Part shown: one piece after another, positions 1 through 16,020 of the stretch | How the letters are laid out: every line of letters begins with the position of its first letter | Position numbering within the stretch: the first letter of the stretch is position 1 | Assembly: GCF_022341425.1 (NCBI RefSeq) | Contig: NZ_JABFUC010000016.1 | Coordinates: forward strand, 1-64,000 | Length of the DNA: 64,000 nucleotides | Direction: 5' to 3' | From: Billgrantia campisalis | Lineage (GTDB): Bacteria; Pseudomonadota; Gammaproteobacteria; Pseudomonadales; Halomonadaceae | Translations under genes and position numbers: made by a program | The notes under the pieces: model-generated | Told to the model about the DNA's origin: nothing | Databases searched by the model: none | The model's input: only the letters and a program-made list of their open reading frames with translations

Positions 1-42
1 GTGTGGGGCTTCCCCATGCGAGAGTAGGTCATCGTCAGGCAC
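1..42 (+). rRNA. 5S ribosomal RNA, 3' end only
   Basis: The first bases match the 3' part of bacterial 5S rRNA: the GTGTGGGG / TCCCCATGCGAGAGTAGG arm and the closing CAGGCA that pairs with the 5' end of the molecule. The gene begins outside the window, so an rrn operon must lie immediately to the left. The 3' end is placed near base 42 by analogy with the E. coli 5S. A terminator hairpin follows directly. Confidence 0.9.
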
Positions 43-52
43 TTATTTCGAC

Positions 53-77
53 AAAACCCCGGCCATTGGTCGGGGTT
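53..77 (+). terminator. rrn operon terminator
   Basis: An AAACCCCG stem pairs with CGGGGTTT around a short loop about ten bases after the 5S end. The position and symmetry fit an intrinsic terminator of the rRNA operon, although the T tract is short. Confidence 0.7.
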
Positions 78-82
78 TCGTC

Positions 83-143
83 GTTTGGGGGCTTCCCATG
101 GAGAGTCCCGGAGCCCGGCGCAATCATCGTCAGGCACTTATAC
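83..143 (+). repeat. Degenerate partial copy of the 5S rRNA 3' end
   Basis: This stretch repeats the layout of bases 1-60: a GTTTGGGGGCTTCCC..ATGGAGAGT block resembling the 5S arm, then TCATCGTCAGGCACTTAT, identical to bases 29-46. It is followed by its own AAAAACCCCG terminator stem. The arm is interrupted by unrelated bases (about 108-124), so it cannot fold as 5S rRNA. It looks like the decayed remnant of a tandem 5S-plus-terminator duplication. Confidence 0.65.
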
Positions 144-145
144 CG

Positions 146-185
146 AAAAACCCCGAGTTCTAATGAACTCGGGGTTTTTCTTTTT
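146..185 (+). terminator. Strong intrinsic terminator
   Basis: The 15-base arms AAAAACCCCGAGTTC and GAACTCGGGGTTTTT flank a TAAT loop, followed by CTTTTT. This is a near-perfect rho-independent terminator and probably the effective end of rRNA transcription. It isolates birA from the rrn operon. Confidence 0.9.
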
Positions 186-221
186 CCGGCCGGTGCGTTT
201 CCGGGCCTGCATCAGTTCCGC

Positions 222-227
222 TAGAAT
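222..227 (+). promoter_or_regulatory. Possible -10 element of birA promoter
   Basis: TAGAAT lies 28 bases before the birA ATG. The same hexamer serves as a likely -10 before tRNA-Tyr and rpsL in this window. The -35 region (GTTTCC around 197-202) is poor, so the call is weak. Confidence 0.35.
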
Positions 228-255
228 GGGTTTTTTCCCGCTTGGGGCATAGGGC

Positions 256-1239
256 ATGACCATCGGTGATCTGATCCGCTTGTTGAGCGACGGTGAGTTT
301 CACTCCGGCGAGCAGCTGGGCGAGCGCCTGGGAGTATCCCGAACGGCGGTATGGAAGCAGCTTAAGAAACTCGAGGCGCTGGACATTCCCCTGGAGGCGG
401 TCAAGGGGCAGGGCTATCGCCTCCCGGCGCCGATGGAGCTGCTGGACGGCAGCGCTATCGTGGCTGGCCTTTCCCGCACTGGCCGGCAGCACCTGACGCG
501 GCTGTTCATCGAGGAGACGCTCCCGTCGAGCAACCAGTTCATTCGCCAGCGCTTCGATCAGGGGGCCGGACACGCCGAGGTCTGTCTGGTCGAGCAGCAG
601 AGCGAGGGACGGGGGCGTCGCGGCCGCAACTGGTCGACCCCCTGGGGGGGCGCGCTGATGCTCTCGCTCGGCTGGCGATTCGACTCCGGTATCGCGTCCC
701 TGGAGGGGCTGAGCCTGGCGGTGGGCGTGGCGCTGGCCCGCGTACTGGAGCGCCATGGGGTCGCCCCCAGGCTCAAGTGGCCCAACGATGTGCTGCTGGA
801 GGATGAGGGCGGGCGTGTCGCCAAGCTTGCGGGCATCCTGGTCGAGATCAGTGGCGATACGGCGGGTCCCTGTGAGGCGGTGGTCGGGATGGGGATCAAT
901 GTCAGTCTGCCGGCGGCCTTTCGTGAGCGTATCGAGCAGCCGGTGGCCGCAGTGCATGACCAGGCGCCGGGCCTCTCGCGCAATACGCTGGCTGTAGAGC
1001 TGCTGGAGGAGCTGCTGCCGTTGATGGCGAGCTATGAACAGCGGGGCTTTGCCGCCTGGCAGGCAGAGTGGAATGCCCGGCATGCCTTTGCCGGCTGCGC
1101 TATCGACATCCTCAGAGGCGACCAGCGTCTCGAGGCCGTGGCCGAGTCTGTGGATGAGGCGGGCAACCTTTGGGTCCGGCGGGGTGGAGAGCGTGAGCGG
1201 CTATCGGGTGGCGAAATCAGCGTGCGTGGTCGTTCATGA
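256..1239 (+). CDS. birA: Bifunctional biotin--[acetyl-CoA-carboxylase] ligase / biotin operon repressor
   Basis: BirA activates biotin to biotinyl-AMP and transfers it to the lysine of acetyl-CoA carboxylase carrier protein. In proteins of this domain form it also represses biotin genes. The 327-residue product has the N-terminal winged helix (about 1-60, with SRTAVWKQLKKLE) that marks the regulatory form, then the ligase domain with the GRGRRGR nucleotide loop at 118-124, KWPNDVLL, and KLAGILVE of the active site. Length and domain order match E. coli BirA. The stop overlaps the coaX start by ATGA, so the two are translationally coupled. Location just after an rrn operon and before the tRNA/tuf region is common in gammaproteobacteria. 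Confidence 0.95.
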   Translation: MTIGDLIRLLSDGEFHSGEQLGERLGVSRTAVWKQLKKLEALDIPLEAVKGQGYRLPAPMELLDGSAIVAGLSRTGRQHLTRLFIEETLPSSNQFIRQRFDQGAGHAEVCLVEQQSEGRGRRGRNWSTPWGGALMLSLGWRFDSGIASLEGLSLAVGVALARVLERHGVAPRLKWPNDVLLEDEGGRVAKLAGILVEISGDTAGPCEAVVGMGINVSLPAAFRERIEQPVAAVHDQAPGLSRNTLAVELLEELLPLMASYEQRGFAAWQAEWNARHAFAGCAIDILRGDQRLEAVAESVDEAGNLWVRRGGERERLSGGEISVRGRS

Positions 1240-2075
1240 TCTTGGATCTGGATATCGGCAATACGCTGTCCAAGTGGCGGCTCAAGGATGCCGACAGTAG
1301 CGAGATTCGCTCTCGGGGCGCCGTTTGGACCCGTGAGGAGTGGAAGCCGGGCTCCGATATTCCGGATCTGGATGTGGTCGAGGCGGTGCGCATTTCCAGC
1401 GTGGCAAGAGCCGCGGTGCTGGGGCAGACAGTATCGTTGCTGCAGGATCGCGTGCGTACGGTGCATGTGGCCGGCTCGACCCCCGAGGCCCTGGGAGTCA
1501 TTAACGGTTATGCGGAGCCACATCGGCTGGGCGTGGACCGCTGGATGGGCGTGCTGGCCGGCTACCAGCTAGCGGGGGGCTGCTGTGCGGTGGATTGCGG
1601 CAGCGCCATCACCGTTGACTTCGTGCTACCCGGGGGGCGGCATCTGGGCGGCTATATCATTCCAGGCCTGCGGCTGATGAAGGAGAGCCTGAAGCTCGGC
1701 ACCCGCAACGTGGCCATCGACCCCGACAGCGAGGCCGAAGAGATGCTGTTGCCCGGCCAGCGCACCGTCGAAGCGGTCAATCACGGGATCTTCCTGGCGG
1801 CGGTCAGTGCGATCAATCGCATCTATGCGGAGGTCTGCGATCGGGAGGGTGTTGCCTTGCCGATGCTGCTGACGGGGGGCGATGCGCGTGTCGTGGCGCG
1901 GGGGGTTCAGTCACCCCATGCCATCTGGCCGGATATGGTCTATGCGGGACTCGAGGCCTGCTTTCCTCTGACCGCCGCCGAACGGGCCGGGCGTATGTCA
2001 GGGGCGCCTCGCGTGCCGCCGCCGGCAGGGCTGGAAAAAATCCGCGCCGGCCTTGCATTCTCCATGCTGCTTTGA
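1236..2075 (+). CDS. coaX: Type III pantothenate kinase
   Basis: CoaX phosphorylates pantothenate, the first step of coenzyme A synthesis, and differs from the CoaA and eukaryotic-type kinases in needing a monovalent cation and resisting feedback by CoA. The 279-residue protein shows the ASKHA-fold signature: an N-terminal DIGNT phosphate loop near residue 6, the GVDRWM substrate loop near residue 100, and VDCGSAITVD around 127. It overlaps birA by four bases. BirA-CoaX pairing links two cofactors of fatty-acid synthesis. The C-terminal tail is slightly longer than in many CoaX proteins and contains no further motif that I can recognise. Confidence 0.93.
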   Translation: MILDLDIGNTLSKWRLKDADSSEIRSRGAVWTREEWKPGSDIPDLDVVEAVRISSVARAAVLGQTVSLLQDRVRTVHVAGSTPEALGVINGYAEPHRLGVDRWMGVLAGYQLAGGCCAVDCGSAITVDFVLPGGRHLGGYIIPGLRLMKESLKLGTRNVAIDPDSEAEEMLLPGQRTVEAVNHGIFLAAVSAINRIYAEVCDREGVALPMLLTGGDARVVARGVQSPHAIWPDMVYAGLEACFPLTAAERAGRMSGAPRVPPPAGLEKIRAGLAFSMLL

Positions 2076-2152
2076 CACAATGCAGCGCGTTCCGGAGCCG
2101 AAGGCATCTCCTGGGAGATGCGCAGAAAAGCAAGTAGCTGATAAATAAGCGC

Positions 2153-2180
2153 TTGACACGGTTTTCGGAGGCGGTAGAAT
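2153..2180 (+). promoter_or_regulatory. Promoter of the tRNA-Tyr-Gly-Thr cluster
   Basis: TTGACA (2153-2158) and TAGAAT (2175-2180) are separated by 16 bases, and the tRNA-Tyr gene starts 12 bases later. This is a near-consensus sigma-70 promoter, as expected for a stable RNA operon. Confidence 0.85.
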
Positions 2181-2192
2181 AGGCCGCCAGTT

Positions 2193-2277
<85 letters not shown>

Positions 2278-2325
2278 GTTTTTTGCCGTGATCGGCTTTG
2301 GCGATTCGGCAGCCAGAGTGGGTAG

Positions 2326-2399
<74 letters not shown>

Positions 2400-2410
2400 G
2401 GCAGAGTTTG

Positions 2411-2485
2411 GCTCATGTAGCTCAGGGGTAGAGCACACCCTTGGTAAGGGTGAGGTCGACGGTTCAAATCCGTCCATGAGCTCCA
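2411..2485 (+). tRNA. tRNA-Thr (anticodon GGT)
   Basis: The acceptor arms GCTCATG and CATGAGC pair. The anticodon loop TTGGTAA gives GGT. The T arm ACGGTTCAAATCCGT and an encoded CCA are present. In E. coli the corresponding tRNA is co-transcribed with tufB. Here a terminator follows at once instead. Confidence 0.97.
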
Positions 2486-2489
2486 GTAC

Positions 2490-2519
2490 AAGAAAGGCGA
2501 GCTTCGGCTCGCCTTTCTT
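2490..2519 (+). terminator. Terminator of the tRNA cluster
   Basis: A perfect 13-base stem (AAGAAAGGCGAGC / GCTCGCCTTTCTT) closes a TTCG tetraloop four bases after tRNA-Thr. It ends transcription where tufB stands in E. coli. Confidence 0.88.
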
Positions 2520-2546
2520 CTTCGCGGCACATTGTGCCCGAAGGGG

Positions 2547-2575
2547 TTGCCAGGCGAGTCAGGCTTCGCTATCAT
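2547..2575 (+). promoter_or_regulatory. Promoter of tRNA-Trp / secE-nusG
   Basis: TTGCCA (2547-2552) and TATCAT (2570-2575) have the ideal 17-base spacing and lie between the tRNA-Thr terminator and tRNA-Trp. No other promoter is obvious before secE, so this one may also drive secE-nusG. Confidence 0.6.
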
Positions 2576-2629
2576 GGCGCCCGCTGTTGTCCCCGCTGCC
2601 TGCAAAGGGTGGTGGCGTGCATCAGATAC

Positions 2630-2705
<76 letters not shown>

Positions 2706-2808
2706 ACCTTCCCCAGGTTGGCGCACGGTGCACGCAAGGCGCGATGCGCCAATTACATGCCTTTCAGATACACGATTCGCTTGCCGCACCCTGAGGAGTC
2801 TCGTTTTC

Positions 2809-3177
2809 ATGAAACATAACGCCGAGGTGCAGGAGTCGCGCCACGACGGGCTCAAGTGGGCGGTTGTCGTCACTCTGTTGGTGCTTGCCGTGGTCGGCAA
2901 CACCTATTTTGCCGATGTGGCGATCCTCTATCGCGTGCTAGGCGTGGTCGCGCTCAGTGCGCTGGCCGGCGTGATTGCCCTGACCACCGTCAAAGGGCGT
3001 GAGTTGGCCGAGCTGGCCAAGAGTGCCAAGAAAGAGATCCAGCGTGTGGTCTGGCCAACCCGCCCCGAGACCGTGCAGACCACCGCCATCGTGCTGGTGG
3101 CGGTTCTGGTGGTGGGGCTGATGCTGTGGCTGATCGACACTCTCTTGAGCTGGGCGATGTCCGGCGTTATCGGTTAG
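2809..3177 (+). CDS. secE: Preprotein translocase subunit SecE
   Basis: SecE is the essential clamp of the SecYEG channel in the inner membrane. The 122-residue product has three hydrophobic segments (about 20-37, 42-60 and 93-115), as in E. coli-type SecE, and the conserved amphipathic hinge with [12 protein letters not shown]. The ATG at 2809 is chosen because it has a GAGGAG ribosome site 12 bases upstream and gives the normal length. The open frame extends further upstream through tRNA-Trp, which cannot be coding. nusG follows after 8 bases, the classical pairing. Confidence 0.95.
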   Translation: MKHNAEVQESRHDGLKWAVVVTLLVLAVVGNTYFADVAILYRVLGVVALSALAGVIALTTVKGRELAELAKSAKKEIQRVVWPTRPETVQTTAIVLVAVLVVGLMLWLIDTLLSWAMSGVIG

Positions 3178-3185
3178 GAGCTTTC

Positions 3186-3719
3186 ATGTCCAAGCGTTGG
3201 TACGTCGTTCACGCCTACTCCGGCTTCGAAAAGCATGTCATGCGCTCGCTCATCGAGCGCGTGAAGATGTATGGCATGGAGGATCGTTTCGGCGAAATCC
3301 TGGTGCCGACCGAGGAAGTCGTCGAGATGCGCGATGGCAAGCGCCGCAAGAGCGAGCGCAAGTTCTATCCCGGCTACGTGCTGGTCGAGATGGAGATGGA
3401 TGACGCCACCTGGCACCTGGTCAACGAGACGCCCCGCGTGATGGGGTTCATCGGGGGGACCAAGGAGAAGCCGGCGCCCATTACCCAGAAGGAAGCCGAT
3501 GCCATCCTGCGTCGCGTCAAGGACGGTACCGACAAGCCGCGCCCCAAGACCCTGTTCGAGCCGGGTCAGTCGGTGCGTGTCATCGACGGTCCCTTTGCCG
3601 ACTTCAATGGTGTGGTCGAAGAGGTCAACTACGACAAGAGCCGACTGCAGGTCAGCGTGCTGATCTTCGGTCGCGCGACCCCTGTCGAGCTGGAATTTGC
3701 ACAGGTCGAGAAGGAGTAA
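3186..3719 (+). CDS. nusG: Transcription termination/antitermination protein NusG
   Basis: NusG binds the RNA polymerase clamp, suppresses pausing, and links polymerase to Rho or to ribosomal protein S10. The 177-residue product starts at the ATG at 3186, where [16 protein letters not shown] begins the NGN domain. The C-terminal KOW domain is visible from about residue 122 ([18 protein letters not shown]), with a flexible linker before it. An in-frame upstream ATG exists but would add residues absent from the family. It forms one unit with secE, and a 237-base spacer separates it from rplK. Confidence 0.96.
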   Translation: MSKRWYVVHAYSGFEKHVMRSLIERVKMYGMEDRFGEILVPTEEVVEMRDGKRRKSERKFYPGYVLVEMEMDDATWHLVNETPRVMGFIGGTKEKPAPITQKEADAILRRVKDGTDKPRPKTLFEPGQSVRVIDGPFADFNGVVEEVNYDKSRLQVSVLIFGRATPVELEFAQVEKE

Positions 3720-3784
3720 TCTTCTCGAGCTGTTGTTCGCTGGTCGGTCGCTGAGGCGGCCGCTTAACCCGGGGAGCCGCAAGG

Positions 3785-3926
3785 GGAGTGCTGAACAAAT
3801 TGGCGAGCAGGATGAAGCGCAAGACGCCCGCAGCGCAGACGCCGGAGCCTGGGCGGTACTAGGTGAGGACGTCGAGCAGCGCGCAACGCAGCGATTCACC
3901 CGCGCAGGCATTTGTGCAGTGCTTTC
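3785..3926 (+). repeat. Imperfect palindrome in the nusG-rplK spacer
   Basis: The 5' segment near CTGAACAAAT (3791-3800) is mirrored by ATTTGTGCAG (3910-3919), and AGTGCT / AGTGCTTT flanks occur at both ends. The inside is rich in short GCGCAGAC / GCAGCGC blocks. The spacer has no coding character. It could be a mobile palindromic repeat fixed in the operon, or a structured leader of the L11 operon. I cannot tell which from one copy. Confidence 0.4.
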
Positions 3927-3956
3927 CGAGGCGCTACTACCCAACTGGAGTTTACC

Positions 3957-4388
3957 ATGGCCAAGAAAGTACAGGCTTACATCAAGCTGCAGGTCGCAGC
4001 GGGTAAGGCCAATCCGAGTCCGCCCGTCGGCCCCGCGCTGGGTCAGCACGGCGTTAACATCATGGAGTTCTGCAAGGCGTTCAACGCCGCGACCCAGGAA
4101 ATCGAGCCGGGTCTGCCCACTCCCGTGGTGATTACCGTTTATTCCGATCGCAGCTTCACCTTCATCACCAAGACGCCGCCCGCGGCAGTCCTGCTGAAGA
4201 AGGCCGCAGGCATCAAGTCCGGCTCCGGTGAGCCGAACAAGAAGAAGGTCGGTACCGTGACCCGCGAGCAGCTCGAAGAGATCGCCAAGACCAAGGAGCC
4301 GGATCTGACGGCTGCCGATCTCGACGCCGCGGTGCGTACCATTGCCGGTAGCGCCCGCAGCATGGGCCTGAACGTGGAGGGTCTCTGA
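3957..4388 (+). CDS. rplK: 50S ribosomal protein L11
   Basis: L11 forms the base of the GTPase-associated stalk, binds the 1070 region of 23S rRNA and is needed for the stringent response. The 143 residues match the usual length. The N-terminal proline-rich switch region ([21 protein letters not shown], about 20-40) and the C-terminal rRNA-binding part ending [12 protein letters not shown] are intact. The ATG at 3957 has a CTGGAG ribosome site. rplA follows after two bases, the universal L11-L1 pair. In E. coli L1 represses both at the rplK leader. Confidence 0.97.
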   Translation: MAKKVQAYIKLQVAAGKANPSPPVGPALGQHGVNIMEFCKAFNAATQEIEPGLPTPVVITVYSDRSFTFITKTPPAAVLLKKAAGIKSGSGEPNKKKVGTVTREQLEEIAKTKEPDLTAADLDAAVRTIAGSARSMGLNVEGL

Positions 4389-4390
4389 TC

Positions 4391-5083
4391 ATGGCCAAGC
4401 TATCCAAGCGCGCGCAGCTGATTCGCGAGAAGGTCGATCCGGCCAAAGCGTACTCCCTGGAAGAGGCCGTGGCCCTGCTCAATGAGCTGTCCACCGTCAA
4501 ATTCAAGGAATCCCTGGACGTCGCCATCAATCTGGGCGTCGATCCGCGTAAATCCGACCAGGTGGTGCGTGGCGCTACCGTCATGCCCAACGGGACCGGC
4601 AAGGACGTGCGCGTCGCTGTCTTTACCCAGGGTGCCAACGCCGATGCCGCCAAGGAAGCCGGTGCCGATATCGTCGGCATGGACGACCTGGCCGAGCAGG
4701 TCAAGAAGGGCCAGCTCGACTTCGACGTGGTGATCGCCTCGCCGGACGCCATGCGCGTCGTCGGCCAGCTGGGTCAGATCCTCGGTCCGCGCGGCCTGAT
4801 GCCGAACCCCAAAGTCGGCACCGTAACCCCGGACGTGGCCACGGCGGTCAAGAACGCCAAGGCCGGCCAGGTGCGCTTCCGTACCGACAAGAACGGCATC
4901 ATTCATACCACCCTTGGCAAGGTCGATTTCGACGCTGCCGCCATTCAGGGCAACCTGGAGGCGCTGGTCGCCGACCTCAAGCGGCTCAAGCCGAGCACCT
5001 CCAAGGGCGTCTATTTCAAGAAGGTCACCCTGTCCAGCACCATGGGGCCGGGCGTGACCATCGATCATTCCGCGCTGGTCTGA
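4391..5083 (+). CDS. rplA: 50S ribosomal protein L1
   Basis: L1 binds 23S rRNA helix 76-78, forms the mobile stalk that helps release E-site tRNA, and is the translational repressor of rplK-rplA in studied bacteria. The 230-residue protein has the expected length and the conserved PNGTGK and [16 protein letters not shown] motifs (the latter about 131-146). It starts two bases after rplK, so it is translationally coupled. Confidence 0.97.
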   Translation: MAKLSKRAQLIREKVDPAKAYSLEEAVALLNELSTVKFKESLDVAINLGVDPRKSDQVVRGATVMPNGTGKDVRVAVFTQGANADAAKEAGADIVGMDDLAEQVKKGQLDFDVVIASPDAMRVVGQLGQILGPRGLMPNPKVGTVTPDVATAVKNAKAGQVRFRTDKNGIIHTTLGKVDFDAAAIQGNLEALVADLKRLKPSTSKGVYFKKVTLSSTMGPGVTIDHSALV

Positions 5084-5149
5084 TGCGCGCGGTCTGATTG
5101 CCGGTTGCAAGAACTTTGCGGTCCCCGTGCGCTGATGCATTCAGTCTCG

Positions 5150-5260
5150 GCGGGGCACCGTCAAAGACCGCAGGCGCCGCCTCTCTCGCGAAAGGCGGCT
5201 TAATCTTCCCGTTCGGGTTGCCTGCGCAGATGGTGTGTCCGCCAGTCGCCGCTGGTGAGC
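5150..5260 (+). promoter_or_regulatory. Ribosomal protein L10 leader
   Basis: The rplA-rplJ spacer contains the hallmark pieces of the L10 leader: AGACCGCAGG (5165-5174), CTTAATC (5209-5215) and CCTGCGCAGATGGTG (5221-5235), which pair to form the arm with a kink-turn. In E. coli the L10(L12)4 complex binds this structure and represses rplJ-rplL translation. Boundaries are approximate. The remaining spacer up to rplJ is GC-rich and may extend the fold. Confidence 0.8.
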
Positions 5261-5362
5261 ACCATCACCCTGGACTCCCGGTCTCGCCCTCTGGGGTGGC
5301 GTCGGGAGAGATGGTAACCATCGGTCCCTCAGGCGAGGGGCCGGCACGAAGGAGTGATCACT

Positions 5363-5866
5363 GTGCCACTAGCACTCGAAGGCAAGAAAGCGATCGTTGC
5401 CGAGGTCAGTGAAGTCGCCAAAGAGGCGCTCTCCGTCGTCGTTGCCGATTCTCGTGGCGTCACGGTCAGCAAGATGACCGACCTGCGCAAGCAGGCCCGC
5501 GAGAATGGCGTCCAGCTGCGTGTTGTTCGCAACACCCTGGCACGCCGCGCCCTGTCGGGCACTCAGTGGGAGTGCCTCAACGAGAGCTTCGTTGGCCCGA
5601 CTCTGCTGGCGTTTTCCTTTGAGCATCCGGGCGCTGCTGCCCGCCTGTTCAAGGACTTCGCCAAGGAAGAGAAGAGCTTCGAAGTCAAGGCGCTGGCCTA
5701 CGAAGGCGAGCTGATTGCGGCAAGCGATATCGACCGTCTGGCGACCCTGCCGACCTATGACGAGGCCATCGCCAAGCTGATGTCCGTCATGAAGGAAGCG
5801 TCCGCCGGCAAGCTGGTCCGCACCCTCGCGGCCCTGCGCGACCAGAAGCAGGAAGCGGCCGCCTGA
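5363..5866 (+). CDS. rplJ: 50S ribosomal protein L10
   Basis: L10 anchors the L7/L12 dimers to the ribosome stalk and autoregulates its operon through the leader just upstream. I choose the GTG at 5363, which gives 167 residues beginning (M)[14 protein letters not shown] and aligns with the E. coli start. It has GGAG eight bases ahead. A GTG at 5354 would add three residues but overlaps the ribosome site. The C-terminal helix that carries L7/L12 ([19 protein letters not shown]) is present. rplL follows after 89 bases. Confidence 0.95.
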   Translation: MPLALEGKKAIVAEVSEVAKEALSVVVADSRGVTVSKMTDLRKQARENGVQLRVVRNTLARRALSGTQWECLNESFVGPTLLAFSFEHPGAAARLFKDFAKEEKSFEVKALAYEGELIAASDIDRLATLPTYDEAIAKLMSVMKEASAGKLVRTLAALRDQKQEAAA

Positions 5867-5955
5867 TCGGCGAACTCATTTCTGCAGCCTGAATCGAACA
5901 CTGAATAGACGAGCGCTCGGCACACCGAGGCTCCCGCAAAGGTAGGAATACGAAA

Positions 5956-6327
5956 ATGGCACTGACCAAAGAAGACATCATCAACGCCGTCGCCGACATG
6001 TCCGTGATGGAAGTCGTCGAGCTGATCGAAGCGATGGAAGAGAAGTTCGGCGTCTCTGCTGCGGCTGCCGTCGTGGCCGGTCCGGCTGCCGGTGGCGAAG
6101 CCGCTGTCGAAGAGCAGACCGAGTTCGACCTGGTGCTGACCTCCGCCGGCGAGAAGAAGGTCAACGTCATCAAGGCCGTCCGCGAGCTGACCGGCCTGGG
6201 CCTGAAGGAAGCCAAGGGCGCCGTCGACGGCGCACCGGCGACCATCAAGGAAGCGATGTCCAAGGAAGACGCCGAAGCGGCCAAGGCGAAGCTGGAAGAA
6301 GCCGGCGCGAGCGTGGAGCTCAAGTAA
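5956..6327 (+). CDS. rplL: 50S ribosomal protein L7/L12
   Basis: L7/L12 is the multicopy stalk protein that recruits translational GTPases. The 123 residues show the N-terminal dimerisation helices, an Ala/Gly/Val-rich hinge (about 34-52) and the C-terminal domain with [20 protein letters not shown], where elongation factors bind. Length and sequence are standard. A hairpin with a T run downstream probably attenuates transcription into rpoB. Confidence 0.97.
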   Translation: MALTKEDIINAVADMSVMEVVELIEAMEEKFGVSAAAAVVAGPAAGGEAAVEEQTEFDLVLTSAGEKKVNVIKAVRELTGLGLKEAKGAVDGAPATIKEAMSKEDAEAAKAKLEEAGASVELK

Positions 6328-6367
6328 TCCTTGTGCCCATGGCTTCACGCGCTGCGTAAGCTTCCAC

Positions 6368-6402
6368 GGCTGGTGGCGGGCCCTCCCGCTGCCGGCCTTT
6401 TT
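6368..6402 (+). terminator. Attenuator between rplL and rpoB
   Basis: GGCTGGTGGCGGG pairs, with some G-U pairs, with CCCGCTGCCGGCC, followed by TTTTT. It lies 40 bases after rplL and 158 before rpoB. A partial terminator at this place sets the ratio of ribosomal protein to polymerase in E. coli, and the position here suggests the same role. Confidence 0.75.
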
Positions 6403-6559
6403 CTGTTGCACTAGCGTCGTGCTTACGCAGTGTCGCTAGAAGAATCCCGACGGCGAGCTACCCTCTGGGAGCTTGCCGTCAGCGCCTGACAGGGCCGAGC
6501 CTGTCGGGTGGCGCCGACCACGCATCGGTCACCCATGGTGAACAAGCTGGGGAATACAG

Positions 6560-10636
<4,077 letters not shown>

Positions 10637-10647
10637 GAGCCGACTCC

Positions 10648-14868
<4,221 letters not shown>

Positions 14869-14906
14869 ATCACGTGTCGCGTCAGGTGGGGGCCGCGTGC
14901 CCCTGC

Positions 14907-14936
14907 TTGACGCCGGCCCACGTGAGACATTAGAAT
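14907..14936 (+). promoter_or_regulatory. Promoter of the str operon (rpsL-rpsG-fusA-tuf)
   Basis: TTGACG (14907-14912) and TAGAAT (14931-14936) are spaced by 18 bases and lie 78 bases before the rpsL ATG, in the 145-base rpoC-rpsL spacer. Confidence 0.75.
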
Positions 14937-15013
14937 GCGCAGCCTTTAACAGTGGGGTGGGTACGCCCGCGCCCGCTGGAAGGCAAGGCAACCACTGGAG
15001 TTCAGCTACCAAT

Positions 15014-15388
15014 ATGGCAACGATCAATCAGCTCGTGCGCAAGCCGCGCAAGCGCCCCGCCGCCAAGAGCGACGTGCCGGCGCTGCAGGCCTGCCCGCAG
15101 AAGCGCGGCGTCTGCACCCGCGTCTACACTACCACCCCGAAGAAGCCGAACTCGGCCCTGCGTAAGGTCTGCCGCGTGCGCCTGACCAACGGCTTCGAGG
15201 TCTCTTCCTACATCGGCGGTGAAGGCCACAACCTTCAGGAGCACTCTGTCGTGCTGATCCGCGGCGGTCGTGTCAAGGACTTGCCGGGTGTGCGTTATCA
15301 CACTGTGCGTGGCGCCCTGGATACCTCCGGCGTCCAGAACCGTAAGCAGGGCCGTTCCAAGTACGGTACCAAGCGTCCGAAGTCCTGA
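15014..15388 (+). CDS. rpsL: 30S ribosomal protein S12
   Basis: S12 sits at the decoding centre and governs accuracy. The ATG at 15014 gives 124 residues starting [13 protein letters not shown], identical in layout to other gammaproteobacteria. In-frame upstream starts would extend into the promoter. The [11 protein letters not shown] loop and [13 protein letters not shown] carry lysines at the positions equivalent to E. coli K43 and K88, the streptomycin-sensitive state. It is the first gene of the str operon. Confidence 0.97.
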   Translation: MATINQLVRKPRKRPAAKSDVPALQACPQKRGVCTRVYTTTPKKPNSALRKVCRVRLTNGFEVSSYIGGEGHNLQEHSVVLIRGGRVKDLPGVRYHTVRGALDTSGVQNRKQGRSKYGTKRPKS

Positions 15389-15519
15389 TCGACCTCGGTA
15401 CGTACCCAGAATTTATTTCGGTCTGATAAGAGTAAGGCCGGACGGCGTCAGCGCAGCGTGCGTGTCGAAATGACGTGAGTGCCGGGTTTGCCTGAAAGAC
15501 CCTTCACAGAGGGCTTGTC
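15389..15519 (+). promoter_or_regulatory. rpsL-rpsG spacer, candidate S7 control site
   Basis: The 131-base spacer is long for this operon. In E. coli the corresponding intercistronic region binds S7 for translational feedback. I see only modest pairing here, such as GGCCGGACGGCG and AAGACCCTTCACAGAGGGCTT, so the role rests on position alone. Confidence 0.3.
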
Positions 15520-15990
15520 ATGCCTAGAAGAAGAGTTGTAGCCAAGCGTGAGATCCTGCCGGATCCCAAGTTCGGAAGTGAGCGTCTGGCGAAGTTCATG
15601 AACCACCTGATGGTCAGCGGCAAGAAGTCCACAGCTGAGCGTATCGTCTACGGTGCGCTGGACACGGTTGCCGAGCGTAGCAAGGAAGAGCCGCTGGAGA
15701 TCTTCGACAAGGCGCTGGAAGCCATCCAGCCCATGGTCGAGGTCAAGTCCCGCCGGGTCGGCGGTGCGACCTATCAGGTGCCCGTGGAAGTTCGCCCCTC
15801 ACGCCGCCAGGCCCTGGCCATGCGCTGGCTGGTCGATGCCGCCCGCAAGCGTGGCGAGAAGACCATGGTGCAGCGTCTCGCTGGTGAAATGCTCGATGCC
15901 TCAGAAGGCAAGGGCTCTGCTGTCAAGAAGCGTGAAGACGTGCATCGCATGGCAGAGGCCAACAAGGCCTTCTCACACTACCGCTTCTAA
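15520..15990 (+). CDS. rpsG: 30S ribosomal protein S7
   Basis: S7 nucleates assembly of the 30S head, lies at the E site, and in E. coli represses its own operon. The 156 residues have the normal short form and the conserved opening [20 protein letters not shown], plus the [19 protein letters not shown] beta-hairpin that contacts E-site tRNA. fusA starts 30 bases later. Confidence 0.97.
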   Translation: MPRRRVVAKREILPDPKFGSERLAKFMNHLMVSGKKSTAERIVYGALDTVAERSKEEPLEIFDKALEAIQPMVEVKSRRVGGATYQVPVEVRPSRRQALAMRWLVDAARKRGEKTMVQRLAGEMLDASEGKGSAVKKREDVHRMAEANKAFSHYRF

Positions 15991-16020
15991 GCGCATCGCC
16001 AACCAACGGGGAGTTCCACC

